A DNA stretch of 64,000 nt from Methanotrichaceae archaeon. Its GTDB lineage: Archaea; Halobacteriota; Methanosarcinia; Methanotrichales; Methanotrichaceae. A program made the translations under genes and the position numbers. Shown piece by piece: positions 8,263 to 16,734 of the stretch; within the stretch, counting starts at the first letter, position 1; each line of letters starts with the position of its first letter. The notes under the pieces are model-generated. The model was not told the origin of the DNA, searched no databases, and saw nothing but the letters and a program-made list of their open reading frames with translations. Location: contig JABLXE010000006.1 of the NCBI GenBank assembly GCA_013178225.1, forward strand, positions 87,353 to 151,352. Reading direction: 5' to 3'.

Positions 8263-8652
8263 CTATCTTCCGCACTGCAGAATTCTGATCGCCAGCAAGG
8301 CTGCGTTTTCTCCGTTGTCTATGCCCACACAGGCCACTGGAACTCCTGGCGGCATTTGCACAATTGAAAGCAGCGCATCGAGTCCGCCCAGCTTGGCCGA
8401 TACCGGCACTCCTATCACCGGCTTTCGGGTGCGAGAGGCGATTACTCCGGGAAGGGCCGCTGACAGTCCGGCAACACCGATGAAAACCTTTGCGTCGCTC
8501 TCCTTCAGGTACTGCTCCAGCTCGGCCGGATTTCTGTGGGCGGAGAGGACCTTGTGCTCGCAGCTTGTCCCTTCCGCCTCCAGGCGGGAGAGGATCCTGT
8601 CAACTATCGCCTGGTCCGATTTGGATCCTGAGATCACGCTAACATTCACCAT
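8263..8652 (-). CDS. purE: N5-carboxyaminoimidazole ribonucleotide mutase / AIR carboxylase PurE
   Basis: 129 residues, close to the compact archaeal/bacterial PurE core. De novo purine synthesis, carboxylation step giving CAIR. Motifs: [10 protein letters not shown] at the N-terminus, the catalytic SAHRNP near residue 40, [15 protein letters not shown] and [24 protein letters not shown] split over the nucleotide-binding loops. It follows the chorismate mutase gene by 18 bases on the same strand, so the purine gene appears to be transcribed with the aromatic genes. Confidence 0.95.
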   Translation of the reverse strand: MVNVSVISGSKSDQAIVDRILSRLEAEGTSCEHKVLSAHRNPAELEQYLKESDAKVFIGVAGLSAALPGVIASRTRKPVIGVPVSAKLGGLDALLSIVQMPPGVPVACVGIDNGENAALLAIRILQCGR

Positions 8653-8668
8653 TTTTATCCCTGGTCCT

Positions 8669-8950
8669 TTATCCCTGGTCCCTGCCCTGCAGCTCTTGCT
8701 GTTTCTCCAGGCTCATCCTGATCAAAATCTCAAAAATATTTCTCACGGCACCGGCATCCAGCCCCAGTTCCGTCGCCATGTCCATGGCCCGGGAGAGGAC
8801 CAGCTTCTCCTGATCAGGATCGCTGATGCGGATTCCCGAGGTGCGCTTGGCCTCGAAGATCTTCTTGGCGATCTTTAGACGCTTATCAATCAGTCCGATG
8901 ATCTCTCGATCGATGTCTTCGATCTCTCTGCGATGATCTGACAGACCCAA
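8669..8950 (-). CDS. aroQ: Chorismate mutase, AroQ class
   Basis: 93 residues from the proposed TTG at 8950, an all-helical AroQ-type mutase that turns chorismate into prephenate. The pattern [19 protein letters not shown], then [11 protein letters not shown] and [12 protein letters not shown], is the classic H1-H2 signature. The TTG start is preferred because GAGGGG stands six bases upstream; a start nine codons earlier would overlap shikimate kinase by 26 bases. It supplies prephenate for the stand-alone PheA encoded at 2660-3460. Directly downstream of shikimate kinase. Confidence 0.88.
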   Translation of the reverse strand: MGLSDHRREIEDIDREIIGLIDKRLKIAKKIFEAKRTSGIRISDPDQEKLVLSRAMDMATELGLDAGAVRNIFEILIRMSLEKQQELQGRDQG

Positions 8951-8951
8951 A

Positions 8952-9800
8952 TTATACCCCTCTGCCCTTGGTTGCACTTCGGTTATTGGTTCGGGTATTT
9001 ATTATTCTGCCCCCCAGATCGCTCCATGCTTCCTCCAGCGAGGCTATCCCGTCCTGCGAGATCAGGGCGGCATAGGCAGGACCTGTGCCCGAGAGACTGA
9101 CACCCGAGGCTCCCGCCTCCAGAGCCCTGAGTTGCGGCTCGGCGGATAGGCCCAGGGCCGCGCAATAGGCGAACCCGTTCAGGGTCATGGCACGCCGGTA
9201 ATCCCCCCTCATGGCCAGCTCGAAGGCCAGGTCTGCTAACGGGGCAATGGCCCTGGATCGCTTGATGTCAGTATCTCTGGAGAAGGCCTGTCTGTTCGGA
9301 ACCAGAAGCAGCACCGCGGAGTCGATCTCCTCTCTTTTCAAGAGCTTCATCTCCCGGTTGTCGGTGACCACTACTCCTCCCAGCATGGAGGCCAGAGCAT
9401 CATCCAGCGCTCCGGTGATGGTCACTTTTGCCTCTCTCGCGGCTGCAACGCCCAGTTTCGCCGCATCTACCAGGTCCATCTCTTCGCCCAGCGCATCCAG
9501 CGTTGCCAGGACCACGGCATTGGCAGCAGTGCTGCTGCTCTTCAGCCCGCTGGCCACCGGAATCTCGCTCCAGGTGCGGACCACAGCGCCGTCGTCGCAG
9601 CCGAAGTGCTGCAAGACCCGTTCCGCGCACTTCTCGATCAGGGTCGTGTCCACAAAAGGAACGTCGCCCCTGATGCATCCCGAGCGGTTCAGCTCCACCT
9701 CCGCCGAGGTCTTCAGGTTTATGCCGAAGGCGCAGCCTTTCCAGGTGGAGACGGCGTTAAGAACTGTGGCTGCGCCGCAGGCGGTGGCAAATCCCCTCAA
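8952..9800 (-). CDS. aroK: Archaeal shikimate kinase, GHMP superfamily
   Basis: 282 residues. Phosphorylates shikimate in the pathway to chorismate, using the archaeal GHMP-kinase enzyme rather than the bacterial P-loop AroK. The phosphate-binding motif IPVASGLKSSSTAANA is near residue 80, and the C-terminal GVSLSGTGPAYAAL is the third GHMP motif. Starts with ATG overlapping the stop of the upstream nuclease-like gene by four bases and is followed at once by chorismate mutase, giving an aromatic-synthesis operon. Confidence 0.93.
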   Translation of the reverse strand: MRGFATACGAATVLNAVSTWKGCAFGINLKTSAEVELNRSGCIRGDVPFVDTTLIEKCAERVLQHFGCDDGAVVRTWSEIPVASGLKSSSTAANAVVLATLDALGEEMDLVDAAKLGVAAAREAKVTITGALDDALASMLGGVVVTDNREMKLLKREEIDSAVLLLVPNRQAFSRDTDIKRSRAIAPLADLAFELAMRGDYRRAMTLNGFAYCAALGLSAEPQLRALEAGASGVSLSGTGPAYAALISQDGIASLEEAWSDLGGRIINTRTNNRSATKGRGV

Positions 9801-10321
9801 GCCATCTCCATCTCGAAGATCTTCTTGAGCTTGTCCAGCTCTTTTACGAAGTCTTCTCGGCCCTCGCGGGTGTGCTTGGCGATCATCTTGTTCAGGTACT
9901 CCATCTCAGCGATGGAGGAGGTGAATGCAGGCTGGTAGTTTCCCAGGGCGTAGAGCGGAATCACTTCTACGCCGCCCTTATTGGTCGCCTCCTCCAGTCC
10001 CTTGACCACCACCATGAAAACATAGTTCTTGTAGCCCAGGCCGCGGGCGATGTTCTTGGCATAGGCGTTCATTTGCTGCACCCGCCGCGAGGAGAGGCTC
10101 TTGTAGGCGGCAACTGAGTCCTTGTACTCTACGAACATCACGGCTTCGTCGGACCACAGCAGAGCGTCGTATTCCACGATGGCCACCGAATTTTTGAGAG
10201 CGACCACGTTAAATAGGACGCCCCGGCACCAGTTGATGTTGAGGTGAAGCCGGAAATCGGCCTCGCTTAGAGGGGATGTCCGGGGCTTGAGGACGTATGG
10301 GTCGCTGGACAGTTCGATCAT
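9797..10321 (-). CDS. Uncharacterised protein with PD-(D/E)XK-nuclease-like core
   Basis: 174 residues, no signal peptide. The central stretch VEYDALLWSDEAVMFVEYKD has the spacing D-x11-E-x-K of PD-(D/E)XK/NERD-type nucleases, followed by SSRRVQQMNAYAKNIARGLG, a typical helix after the ExK strand. The C-terminal 40 residues are charged and helical. It is the first gene of the shikimate kinase-chorismate mutase-purE operon (4-base overlap), which says nothing obvious about function. The nuclease reading is inference from motif spacing; no family name is claimed. Confidence 0.75.
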   Translation of the reverse strand: MIELSSDPYVLKPRTSPLSEADFRLHLNINWCRGVLFNVVALKNSVAIVEYDALLWSDEAVMFVEYKDSVAAYKSLSSRRVQQMNAYAKNIARGLGYKNYVFMVVVKGLEEATNKGGVEVIPLYALGNYQPAFTSSIAEMEYLNKMIAKHTREGREDFVKELDKLKKIFEMEMA

Positions 10322-10399
10322 GAACCAACCATGCTTCTACTGCTTAATTGGCTTTTCCAAGGTGTCTGTTGCACGAGAAACGACTGAAATGCTCCATTT

Positions 10400-11560
10400 C
10401 TACCCCCTGGCCAGGTTCCAGGCCAAATCCAGCACCGTCCTGGGCCGCGCCAGAAAGACCTTGGCCCCGGCATGAAACGATTTCTTAAATAGGCCGCCCT
10501 CTGACACCAGGGCCTTTCCCGAGAGCCTCTGGACCATTCGGTCGATTTCGCCGTCCTTCATGCCGGCCAGCGTTTCCAGGGCCGCCCGCCCCATGCGGTA
10601 CTCCCAGCGAAATTCCGCGTTCCAGAGCCGTTCATACTCAGAAAGCCCTTGTCTGGACACATCCCCCGAGGTGGTAGCGTCAGCAGCCACCTGGCCGCAG
10701 ATCTGGCCGGCGCGCATGGAGTAGGCCAGGCCGCTCTGGCCCGCAGCTCCGCCGACGACCATCAGGGAGTCGGAGACTACCTGGCCGGGAAGGACTGCTA
10801 TGGGATCGCCTCCGCTGCGGACCGAGAGGATCTTTAGGTCCTCGATGTCTCGATAGGCTGACGACTTGTAGGCCTTGAATATTTTTAAAAATGAGCGGAA
10901 GAAGGACTGCACGTGGGGCCCGTGGCCGCGCACGAAGACCGCCAGGGTGGCCCTGTCTCCTCCCGCCGGGGAGAAGGTGGCCTTCCATCCGGGGGCCATG
11001 CTCCCTATCCAGTATTGAAAGAACATCTCCTCTCCCAGGCCGGGGTGGCTGACCTCTGCCTCCATGGCCCAGGCTATGTCCTGGGGATGACGCATGGGCT
11101 TGAGACCGGCCTTCTGGGCCAGATGAGAGCCTATGCCGGAGGCATCTATTGCCACCCTCGCCCTGATCTCTCCCTGTGCCGATGAAACGGAGATGCTGCC
11201 AGGATGCCGGTTTATGTACTTGACCTCGTCTCGCAGCAGCGAGACCCCTGCGGCTTCAGCCGCCTTCAGATAATACTGATCCAGCTTTTCGCGGTCCAGG
11301 AAATATCCCCTGGCGGGAATGGTCGCGCCGTGGCCGGATGGGGATAGGATGCGCATGCCCTGCAGCTCTTTTTGCACATAGCAGTCTAAAATCTCCACCT
11401 TTGCCCGGGAGGCCATGCCCTCGAAGATGGTGTTGGCCGGGTGGTTCAGGTTTCCCAGATCCCGGTCCAAGAGAATTACCTCCGCGTTGGATCTCGCGGC
11501 GGAAGTAGCTGCCATCAGCCCCGCAGGCGAGGCGCCTACCACCAGCACGTCGCACTTCAT
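10400..11560 (-). CDS. Geranylgeranyl reductase-family FAD-dependent oxidoreductase
   Basis: 386 residues. N-terminal Rossmann motif VLVVGASPAGLMAA binds FAD; further flavin motifs are ARVAIDASGIGS near residue 135 and DSLMVVGGAAGQSGLAYSM near 290. The family reduces isoprenoid double bonds, in archaea mainly the geranylgeranyl chains of membrane lipids, but paralogues with other substrates exist. Membrane-associated but without transmembrane segments. Monocistronic in appearance, with a small gap before the operon at 10321. A lipid role would fit with mvaA in this window, but this is not proof of substrate. Confidence 0.85.
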   Translation of the reverse strand: MKCDVLVVGASPAGLMAATSAARSNAEVILLDRDLGNLNHPANTIFEGMASRAKVEILDCYVQKELQGMRILSPSGHGATIPARGYFLDREKLDQYYLKAAEAAGVSLLRDEVKYINRHPGSISVSSAQGEIRARVAIDASGIGSHLAQKAGLKPMRHPQDIAWAMEAEVSHPGLGEEMFFQYWIGSMAPGWKATFSPAGGDRATLAVFVRGHGPHVQSFFRSFLKIFKAYKSSAYRDIEDLKILSVRSGGDPIAVLPGQVVSDSLMVVGGAAGQSGLAYSMRAGQICGQVAADATTSGDVSRQGLSEYERLWNAEFRWEYRMGRAALETLAGMKDGEIDRMVQRLSGKALVSEGGLFKKSFHAGAKVFLARPRTVLDLAWNLARG

Positions 11561-11643
11561 TCTATGGGTGCTCGGCAGAGGATGAATTTAACCTTTCTTA
11601 GGGATCGGGTGCTTGAGAACAAAGATCGGGGTTATAAAAGGGG

Positions 11644-11666
11644 GCAAAAAGAGGCCGGATGCCTCT
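11644..11666 (-). terminator. Stem-loop terminator after first DUF1699 gene
   Basis: On the minus strand AGAGGC-ATCCG-GCCTCT forms a perfect 6-bp stem followed by TTTTT, starting four bases after the stop codon. The second DUF1699 copy has a decayed version of the same element. Confidence 0.6.
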
Positions 11667-11669
11667 TGT

Positions 11670-12077
11670 TCAGGCTGTAATCTTGGTCTTGGCGATGTAC
11701 TTTATCAGATCCTGGCCCAGCCTGGCCTTCTTCTGAATTGAGCTGGCCACATCGTCGAGGTTGCTGCCGCTCTCTGCCAGCTTGCGGATCTCTTCCATGG
11801 TGGTCTCATCCACGGTAAAGTACTCGTCCAGGTCCTTTCTGTGGCCCCACACATCGCCTTCCAGGAGTTCTATTCCCTGCATGTCCAGGAATACCTGGAT
11901 GGCATTGGACATGGTTTTCCTGTAGGAAGGAGGGACCTGGATCATCCTGAGCCGGGGACATTTCTGCATCAGGTTGAGGAAGTCGACGTTCGACGCTCTG
12001 AAAGCTAGGTGAACCATCTTCTCATTGGGGTTGAGATCAGAAATCTCATTTTTTGAGCTGACTACTCTAAGTCTCAT
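11670..12077 (-). CDS. DUF1699 family protein, copy 1
   Basis: 135 residues from ATG 12077 (an upstream GTG two codons earlier is possible; the other copy has the same length from its ATG). DUF1699 is a small archaeal family of unknown function known from Methanosarcinales. Predicted soluble alpha/beta; no catalytic motif recognised. About 92 percent identical to the gene at 12744-13151 (11 differences by eye), with the differences mainly conservative and clustered at the N-terminus and near residues 93-118. The promoter region and 3' end are also duplicated, so the whole transcription unit was copied. Confidence 0.85.
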   Translation of the reverse strand: MRLRVVSSKNEISDLNPNEKMVHLAFRASNVDFLNLMQKCPRLRMIQVPPSYRKTMSNAIQVFLDMQGIELLEGDVWGHRKDLDEYFTVDETTMEEIRKLAESGSNLDDVASSIQKKARLGQDLIKYIAKTKITA

Positions 12078-12104
12078 AGACACTCCGGTTTGGAAGGAAT
12101 AATA

Positions 12105-12150
12105 TCATATTATTAATAGACACTTGCACTATACGCATGTGTACATATAG
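12105..12150 (-). promoter_or_regulatory. Duplicated promoter element of DUF1699 copy 1
   Basis: On the plus strand ATATTATTAATAGACACTTG is shared exactly with the region upstream of copy 2. On the minus strand it contains a TATA-like TATTAATAATAT. Just upstream, an imperfect 22-bp palindrome begins CTATACGCA and ends ACATATAG, a candidate operator. Confidence 0.5.
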
Positions 12151-12743
12151 TTATGCTTAGACCATATTCTCAGTAATAAATGAATCAAAGTGGGTCGGAT
12201 ATGTTTGAATTTTACGATATTCGCATATTGGATGCTCAAATTGAGAATACGGGACCATCAGATGTCCGCATGTAAGACGTCAATGCCTGTCATTCGTTTC
12301 AACCACGATTGATTTCTCCGACTGGCATTTTTGATATGCTCCGCTCTACTCTTAACACTAATTTCGGTCACATACCTGTCAAAATCAATGGGTTGGAAAG
12401 TGATACAATTGACTCAAATTTGCATCAACAAAAATTGCTGGAAAGTCAAAAATAATATCAGTTGGCGTGGGATCGAGTCCCGAAAGGAGACTTCGAGATC
12501 CGGGCCGGATGCAGAATTTTCCGGCCTTCCCGAATTGCGCTCTTTCCCTCGCATCAGTTATCACCAGGCTGCCTTCCTGGCGGTCTGCCCCAGGATTGCT
12601 ATTGCGAGAACCGGGATTCTTGCCTCTGCGCAGAAGCTCTCAAGCGAAAAGCAGAGAATCAAGGTGACAAAAGAATGGGATAAAAGGGGAAATAAAAGAG
12701 GGGGGACAAAAGGTAGCAGAGAGGGCGATCGAATGCCTCTTGT
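12151..12743. other. Intergenic, no gene seen
   Basis: About 590 bases between the two DUF1699 units. Open frames here read like shadows with no ribosome-binding site and no protein-like composition. The last 40 bases before 12744 resemble the 3' flank of copy 1, including a degenerate AGAGG...CCTCT stem. Confidence 0.5.
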
Positions 12744-13151
12744 TCAGGCTGTGATCTTGGTCTTGGCGATGTACTTTATCAGATCCTGGCCCAGTCTGGT
12801 CTTCTTCTGAACTGAGCTGGCCACTTCGTCGGGGTTGCTGCCGCCCTCTGCCAGCTTGCGGATCTCTTCCATGGAGGTCTCATCCACAGTGAAGTACTCG
12901 TCCAGGTCCTTTCGGTGGCCCCACACATCGCCTTCCAGGAGTTCTATTCCCTGCATGTCCAGGAATACCTGGATGGCATTGGACATGGTCTTTTTGTAGG
13001 AAGGGGGAACCTGGATCATCCTGAGCCGGGGACATTTCTGCATCAGGTTGAGGAAGTCAACGTTCGAGGCTCTGAAGGCCAGATGAACCATCTTCTCGTT
13101 AGGGCTCAGATCGGGGATCTCGTTCCTTGAACTGATAACTCTAAGTCTCAT
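12744..13151 (-). CDS. DUF1699 family protein, copy 2
   Basis: 135 residues from ATG 13151, nearly identical to the copy at 11670-12077. Core segments such as PNEKMVHLAFRASNVDFL and GIELLEGDVWGHRKDLDEYF are unchanged between copies, suggesting purifying selection on both. No recognised domain beyond DUF1699, no membrane segment. Its upstream DNA carries the same A/T-rich element followed by a perfect 10-bp palindrome AGTGTACACT not present in copy 1, so expression could differ between the copies. Function unknown. Confidence 0.85.
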   Translation of the reverse strand: MRLRVISSRNEIPDLSPNEKMVHLAFRASNVDFLNLMQKCPRLRMIQVPPSYKKTMSNAIQVFLDMQGIELLEGDVWGHRKDLDEYFTVDETSMEEIRKLAEGGSNPDEVASSVQKKTRLGQDLIKYIAKTKITA

Positions 13152-13180
13152 AATATCACGTCGGCTAAATCAAGGCATTT

Positions 13181-13216
13181 ATATTATTAATAGACACTTG
13201 CAGTGTACACTTCTGT
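13181..13216 (-). promoter_or_regulatory. Duplicated promoter element of DUF1699 copy 2
   Basis: Contains ATATTATTAATAGACACTTG, identical to the element before copy 1, then AGTGTACACT, a perfect 10-bp palindrome. Lies 30-65 bases upstream of the ATG, where the TATA box and an activator or repressor site would be expected. Confidence 0.5.
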
Positions 13217-13260
13217 TTAAATCAATTTTAATAGAACCGGATTTGAGGCGTGGGCATTCG

Positions 13261-13425
13261 ATGCAGAGCCTGATGTTAGCTGGTGTTTACGGTTACCACA
13301 TAAGCCCGGGCAAAGATTACGGCCCTTACCATGAGCCGGGCAAGGATTACGTCGTGAAGACCTGCACTTTGATTATGCGGCTAATCCAACCTTATAACGG
13401 AATTCGGGTGGGATTCTCTTTTTAG
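13261..13425 (+). CDS. Doubtful 54-codon frame with two 10-residue repeats
   Basis: An ATG frame containing two adjacent 30-bp units that encode GYHISPGKDY and GPYHEPGKDY. The PGKDY parts differ only at a synonymous AAA/AAG position, which hints at protein-level conservation, but the remainder of the frame has no recognisable features and no clear ribosome-binding site was found. Could equally be a short DNA repeat without coding function. Confidence 0.25.
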   Translation: MQSLMLAGVYGYHISPGKDYGPYHEPGKDYVVKTCTLIMRLIQPYNGIRVGFSF

Positions 13426-13538
13426 GGTGGGATGGCCAAAGGCCTGTTTGCACATCGCTTTTCGTCGGCATCAATGAAATTCAGCCCTATTATAATAATA
13501 TCCGTTTTATGTATTTAAGCATATTATATTCCATCACC

Positions 13539-13547
13539 TTTATATAA
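13539..13547 (+). promoter_or_regulatory. TATA box of the pycB transcription unit
   Basis: TTTATATAA at the expected composition for an archaeal TBP site. It predicts transcription starting near 13565-13570, giving a leader of about 190 bases before pycB that contains a short open frame. Confidence 0.55.
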
Positions 13548-13614
13548 GATACAATGGATGGTGCTGGGGAATTGAGATCTTATCCGCTGAACAATAAATG
13601 GGCCGCTAGACGAT

Positions 13615-13749
13615 ATGGATCTCGATGGCAAAGTACGGGCGCAGGCTTTCGATCTAGAGCGCGAGGCGTCCCGGAGCGAAGAGAAGGGCGGAATAAGATT
13701 GATGATTGTCAGCTGCGGGTCGAAGGGATTAATAAGCAGAGGAGTATAG
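13615..13749 (+). CDS. Possible 44-codon leader ORF upstream of pycB
   Basis: ATG-to-TAG frame of 44 codons ending 12 bases before the pycB ATG; the product would start MDLDGKVRAQAFDLEREAS and be hydrophilic. No Shine-Dalgarno motif precedes it, whereas pycB has GGAGTATAGGAGA. It overlaps other open frames in the leader, so it may be fortuitous. If translated it could couple to pycB or act as a leader peptide; neither is shown. Confidence 0.3.
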   Translation: MDLDGKVRAQAFDLEREASRSEEKGGIRLMIVSCGSKGLISRGV

Positions 13750-13761
13750 GAGAAGATCTTC

Positions 13762-15471
13762 ATGGGCAGGGTAAAGCTTACTGAGACGGTTTTTCGGGAT
13801 GCTCACCAGTCTCTCCTGGCAACCAGGATGAGGACCAGGGATATGCTTCCCATTGCAGAGAAGATGGATCAGGTTGGATTCTTCTCGGTGGAGATGTGGG
13901 GCGGAGCAACCTTCGATGCTTGCATCAGGTACCTGAACGAGGATCCCTGGGAGCGTTTGCGGGCGCTGAAGAAGGCTATGCCCAACACTCCTATGCAGAT
14001 GCTTCTGCGCGGGCAGAACCTGGTTGGATACAGGCATTATGCAGATGATGTGGTTGACAAATTCGTGGAGATGGCGGCCAAAAACGGGATCGATATCTTC
14101 AGGATCTTTGATGCGGTAAACGACATCCGCAATATGGAGCGCTCCATCAAGGCCGCGAAGGCTGCGGGGGCACACGTTCAGGGAGGCATAAGCTACACTA
14201 TCTCTCCGGTGCATACCAATGAACAGTTCGCGGACTTCGCGGTGAAGCTTTCTGAACTTGGCTGCGACTCCATCTGCATCAAAGACATGGCCGGCCTGAT
14301 CACTCCTCAGAACGCCTACGACCTGATCCAGGCCATCAAGGCCGAGGTGGATCTGCCCCTGAACTTGCACACTCACTGCACCAGCGGCATGGCCCAGTAC
14401 AGCTACCTGCGCGGGGTTCAGGCGGGTGCGGACATCCTGGATACTGCCATGTCCCCGCTGTCAGGTGGAACCTCACAGCCCTCCACCGAGAGCGTGGTGG
14501 CAGCCCTGCAGGGAACTCCTTACGATACGCATCTCGATCTGGGACTGCTGACCGAGATCAAGAGATACTTCGAAAAGATCGTGGAGATATACGCCCCGGT
14601 CTTCAATCCCATTGCGGCCAAGGTTGATACCAATGTCCTGGTGTACCAGGTTCCGGGGGGGATGCTCTCCAACCTGGTGTCTCAGCTGATCGAGCAGAAT
14701 GCGCTCGACAAGTACGAGGAGGTGCTGGCCGAGATCACCAGGGTGAGAAAAGACCTGGGGTATCCTCCCTTGGTGACTCCCACCAGCCAGATAGTGGGAA
14801 CTCAGGCCGTGCTGAACGTCGTCACCGGAGACCGCTACAAGATGGTTCCCAAAGAGGTCAAGGATTACGTCAAGGGCCTCTACGGCCGCTCTCCGGCAAT
14901 GATCGATCCCAAGGTGCGGCTCAAGGTTCTGTGCGATGAGGAACCGATAACCATCCGCCCGGCCGACCTTTTGCCCGCCGAGTACGAAAACGCAAGGCGG
15001 GAAATGGATTCCCAGGGGCTGGCCCGTAAGGAGGAGGACTATCTAACTTACGCTCTGTATCCTCAGGTGGCCCCCAAGTTCTTGAAGGGTGCGGCCATCG
15101 AAGAGCCTCTGGAGAAGAAGGCTCCGGAACCCGTTCGGGGGGCAGCTCAGCTCAAGGGTGAGCCCATGGCCTTCAACATCGAGGTTGAGGGAGAGGCCTA
15201 TCTGGTGAAGGTAGCCCCTGCCGGGATGACCATCGAGCAGGCTCAGCCCAAGGCACCCAAAGACGGCGTGACCGTGCCCATGCAGGGCGTGGTGATCAGA
15301 TACCTGGTCAAGAAGGGTGACCGCGTCTCCGCAGGGGATGCCGTGGCGGTGATCGAGGCCATGAAGATGGAGCAGAATGTGGCAGCCAATAAGGACGGCA
15401 CGGTCAAGGAGATCTACGTCAAGGAGGGCACAACGGTCTCTCCGGGCGATGTGTTGATGTCCATAGAATAA
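13762..15471 (+). CDS. pycB: Pyruvate carboxylase subunit B (carboxyltransferase and biotin carrier)
   Basis: 569 residues. Transfers carboxyl from biotin to pyruvate, giving oxaloacetate for the partial TCA branch and amino acids. The N-terminal carboxyltransferase barrel begins VKLTETVFRDAHQSLLATRM and shows ICIKDMAGL and NLHTHCTSGMA, the metal-site His pair. The C-terminal biotinyl domain carries EAMKMEQ with the biotinylated Lys at residue 535, followed by the usual hairpin ending GDVLMSIE. In archaea this is the B half of a two-subunit enzyme; the biotin carboxylase subunit (pycA) and biotin ligase are not in this window. An argB gene follows after 25 bases. Confidence 0.95.
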   Translation: MGRVKLTETVFRDAHQSLLATRMRTRDMLPIAEKMDQVGFFSVEMWGGATFDACIRYLNEDPWERLRALKKAMPNTPMQMLLRGQNLVGYRHYADDVVDKFVEMAAKNGIDIFRIFDAVNDIRNMERSIKAAKAAGAHVQGGISYTISPVHTNEQFADFAVKLSELGCDSICIKDMAGLITPQNAYDLIQAIKAEVDLPLNLHTHCTSGMAQYSYLRGVQAGADILDTAMSPLSGGTSQPSTESVVAALQGTPYDTHLDLGLLTEIKRYFEKIVEIYAPVFNPIAAKVDTNVLVYQVPGGMLSNLVSQLIEQNALDKYEEVLAEITRVRKDLGYPPLVTPTSQIVGTQAVLNVVTGDRYKMVPKEVKDYVKGLYGRSPAMIDPKVRLKVLCDEEPITIRPADLLPAEYENARREMDSQGLARKEEDYLTYALYPQVAPKFLKGAAIEEPLEKKAPEPVRGAAQLKGEPMAFNIEVEGEAYLVKVAPAGMTIEQAQPKAPKDGVTVPMQGVVIRYLVKKGDRVSAGDAVAVIEAMKMEQNVAANKDGTVKEIYVKEGTTVSPGDVLMSIE

Positions 15472-15496
15472 TCTGGGGTTTCAGAGGGATTCAGAG

Positions 15497-16372
15497 TTGA
15501 CTATCAAGAGAGAACAGGTGCTGATCGAGGCTCTGCCTTACATCCGGGAGTTTTACGACTCCATAATGATCTTCAAGATCGGGGGGTCGATCATGTCCGA
15601 TCGCGAAGTCCTGGAGGACTTCATAGAGGATGTGGTCTTGCTGCGCTACATCGGCATTCACCCCATAATCGTGCACGGTGGGGGCCCGGAGATCTCGCAG
15701 GCCATGCAGAGGTTCGGAAAGAAGGCTGAGTTCGTAGGCGGGCTGAGGGTTACGGATAAGGAGACCTTGCAGATTGCCCGCATGGTCCTGCTGGGAAACA
15801 TCAATGCCGAATTGGTGAACCTGATCGGCAAGTATGGCGGCAAGGGAATCGGGCTATCCGGTCAGGACGGCATGTTCTTGAAGGCCAAAAAGAAGCCTCC
15901 GGTGAAGGTTCAGGGGCAGGACCCCGTGGACCTGGGGTTCGTCGGCGAAGTGCAGCGCGTGGACCCTGAGATCCTGATGGTCATGGCCGGCAAAGGCTAC
16001 ATTCCCGTGATCTCTCCCATCGCCGTGGATGACGAGGGCAACAACCTGAACGTAAACGCAGACACCGCTGCAGGGGCAGTGGCCACAGCCCTCCGGGCCA
16101 AGAAGTTCATGTCCATCACCGATGTGGAAGGGGTCAGGATGAATCCCGATGATCCAAAAAGCGTGATCTCCGAGTTTCCGGCGTCGGATTTCGACCGTCT
16201 GGTGCAGGAGGGTATCATAAAGGGCGGCATGATTCCAAAAGTGGAGGCCTGTGTTCGAGTGGTGGAGAGCGGGGTTGAAAAGGCTCACATCATCGACGGC
16301 CGGAGGTCGCACGCCATCCTGCTGGAGCTGCTCACCGATGAGGGCGTGGGCACCATGATCAGCAGGGATTGA
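15497..16372 (+). CDS. argB: Acetylglutamate kinase
   Basis: 291 residues from TTG 15497, which has GAGGGA seven bases upstream. Phosphorylates N-acetylglutamate in arginine synthesis. Amino-acid-kinase fold motifs: IMIFKIGGSIM (phosphate-binding Lys and Gly-Gly), PIIVHGGGPEIS, EFVGGLRVTD, and NLNVNADTAAGAVATAL for the nucleotide pocket. Ends EGVGTMISRD, as typical for ArgB. Shortly downstream of pycB on the same strand, which fits joint supply of carbon skeletons for amino acids. A T-run just after the stop codon (about 16378-16385) may end the transcript. Confidence 0.95.
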   Translation: MTIKREQVLIEALPYIREFYDSIMIFKIGGSIMSDREVLEDFIEDVVLLRYIGIHPIIVHGGGPEISQAMQRFGKKAEFVGGLRVTDKETLQIARMVLLGNINAELVNLIGKYGGKGIGLSGQDGMFLKAKKKPPVKVQGQDPVDLGFVGEVQRVDPEILMVMAGKGYIPVISPIAVDDEGNNLNVNADTAAGAVATALRAKKFMSITDVEGVRMNPDDPKSVISEFPASDFDRLVQEGIIKGGMIPKVEACVRVVESGVEKAHIIDGRRSHAILLELLTDEGVGTMISRD

Positions 16373-16464
16373 ATCTCCTTTTTTGTCGTGTGGAATAGGT
16401 ATGGTTATTTATACTATTAACTTTTATTATAACCTAAAGGCATAAGTCTGAAGGGGGACGTATT

Positions 16465-16734
16465 ATGGTTGATTTTGCCGGACCTATGCAAGCCCGCCTG
16501 GCGGCATTCAAGGCAGCGATCGTATTTGAGAAAGATGAAGCAGACGATATAGCCCAATCGAAGCAGGTGCTGAGATATTTCTGGCCCGGCCCGGTTGTGG
16601 TCGTCTTCTCCGAGGGACCATTGGGGGTCATGCGGAGGGTGGAGATGGCCTGGCGGTGCCTTTTCGGAAGGAACGTCAAGGGGCTTTGCTATGAGCCTCC
16701 GGAATGGGCACTGGAAAAAAATGAGATGGCTTGA
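16465..16734 (+). CDS. Uncharacterised 89-residue soluble protein
   Basis: ATG preceded by GGGGGACG and, farther up, a TTTATAC TATA-like box, so it looks like a true single-gene transcript. The protein has two parts: a helical N-terminus (ARLAAFKAAIVFEKDEADD) and a C-terminal half with RYFWPGPVVVVFSEGPLGVM and LCYEPPEWALE. No family recognised. No signal peptide or membrane helix. The stop codon overlaps the first base pairs of the tandem 14-bp repeat. Confidence 0.65.
   Translation: MVDFAGPMQARLAAFKAAIVFEKDEADDIAQSKQVLRYFWPGPVVVVFSEGPLGVMRRVEMAWRCLFGRNVKGLCYEPPEWALEKNEMA

Noticed and set aside
12331..12810. 159-codon plus-strand ORF between the DUF1699 copies
   Set aside because: Runs into the second DUF1699 gene antisense and has no start signal or family.
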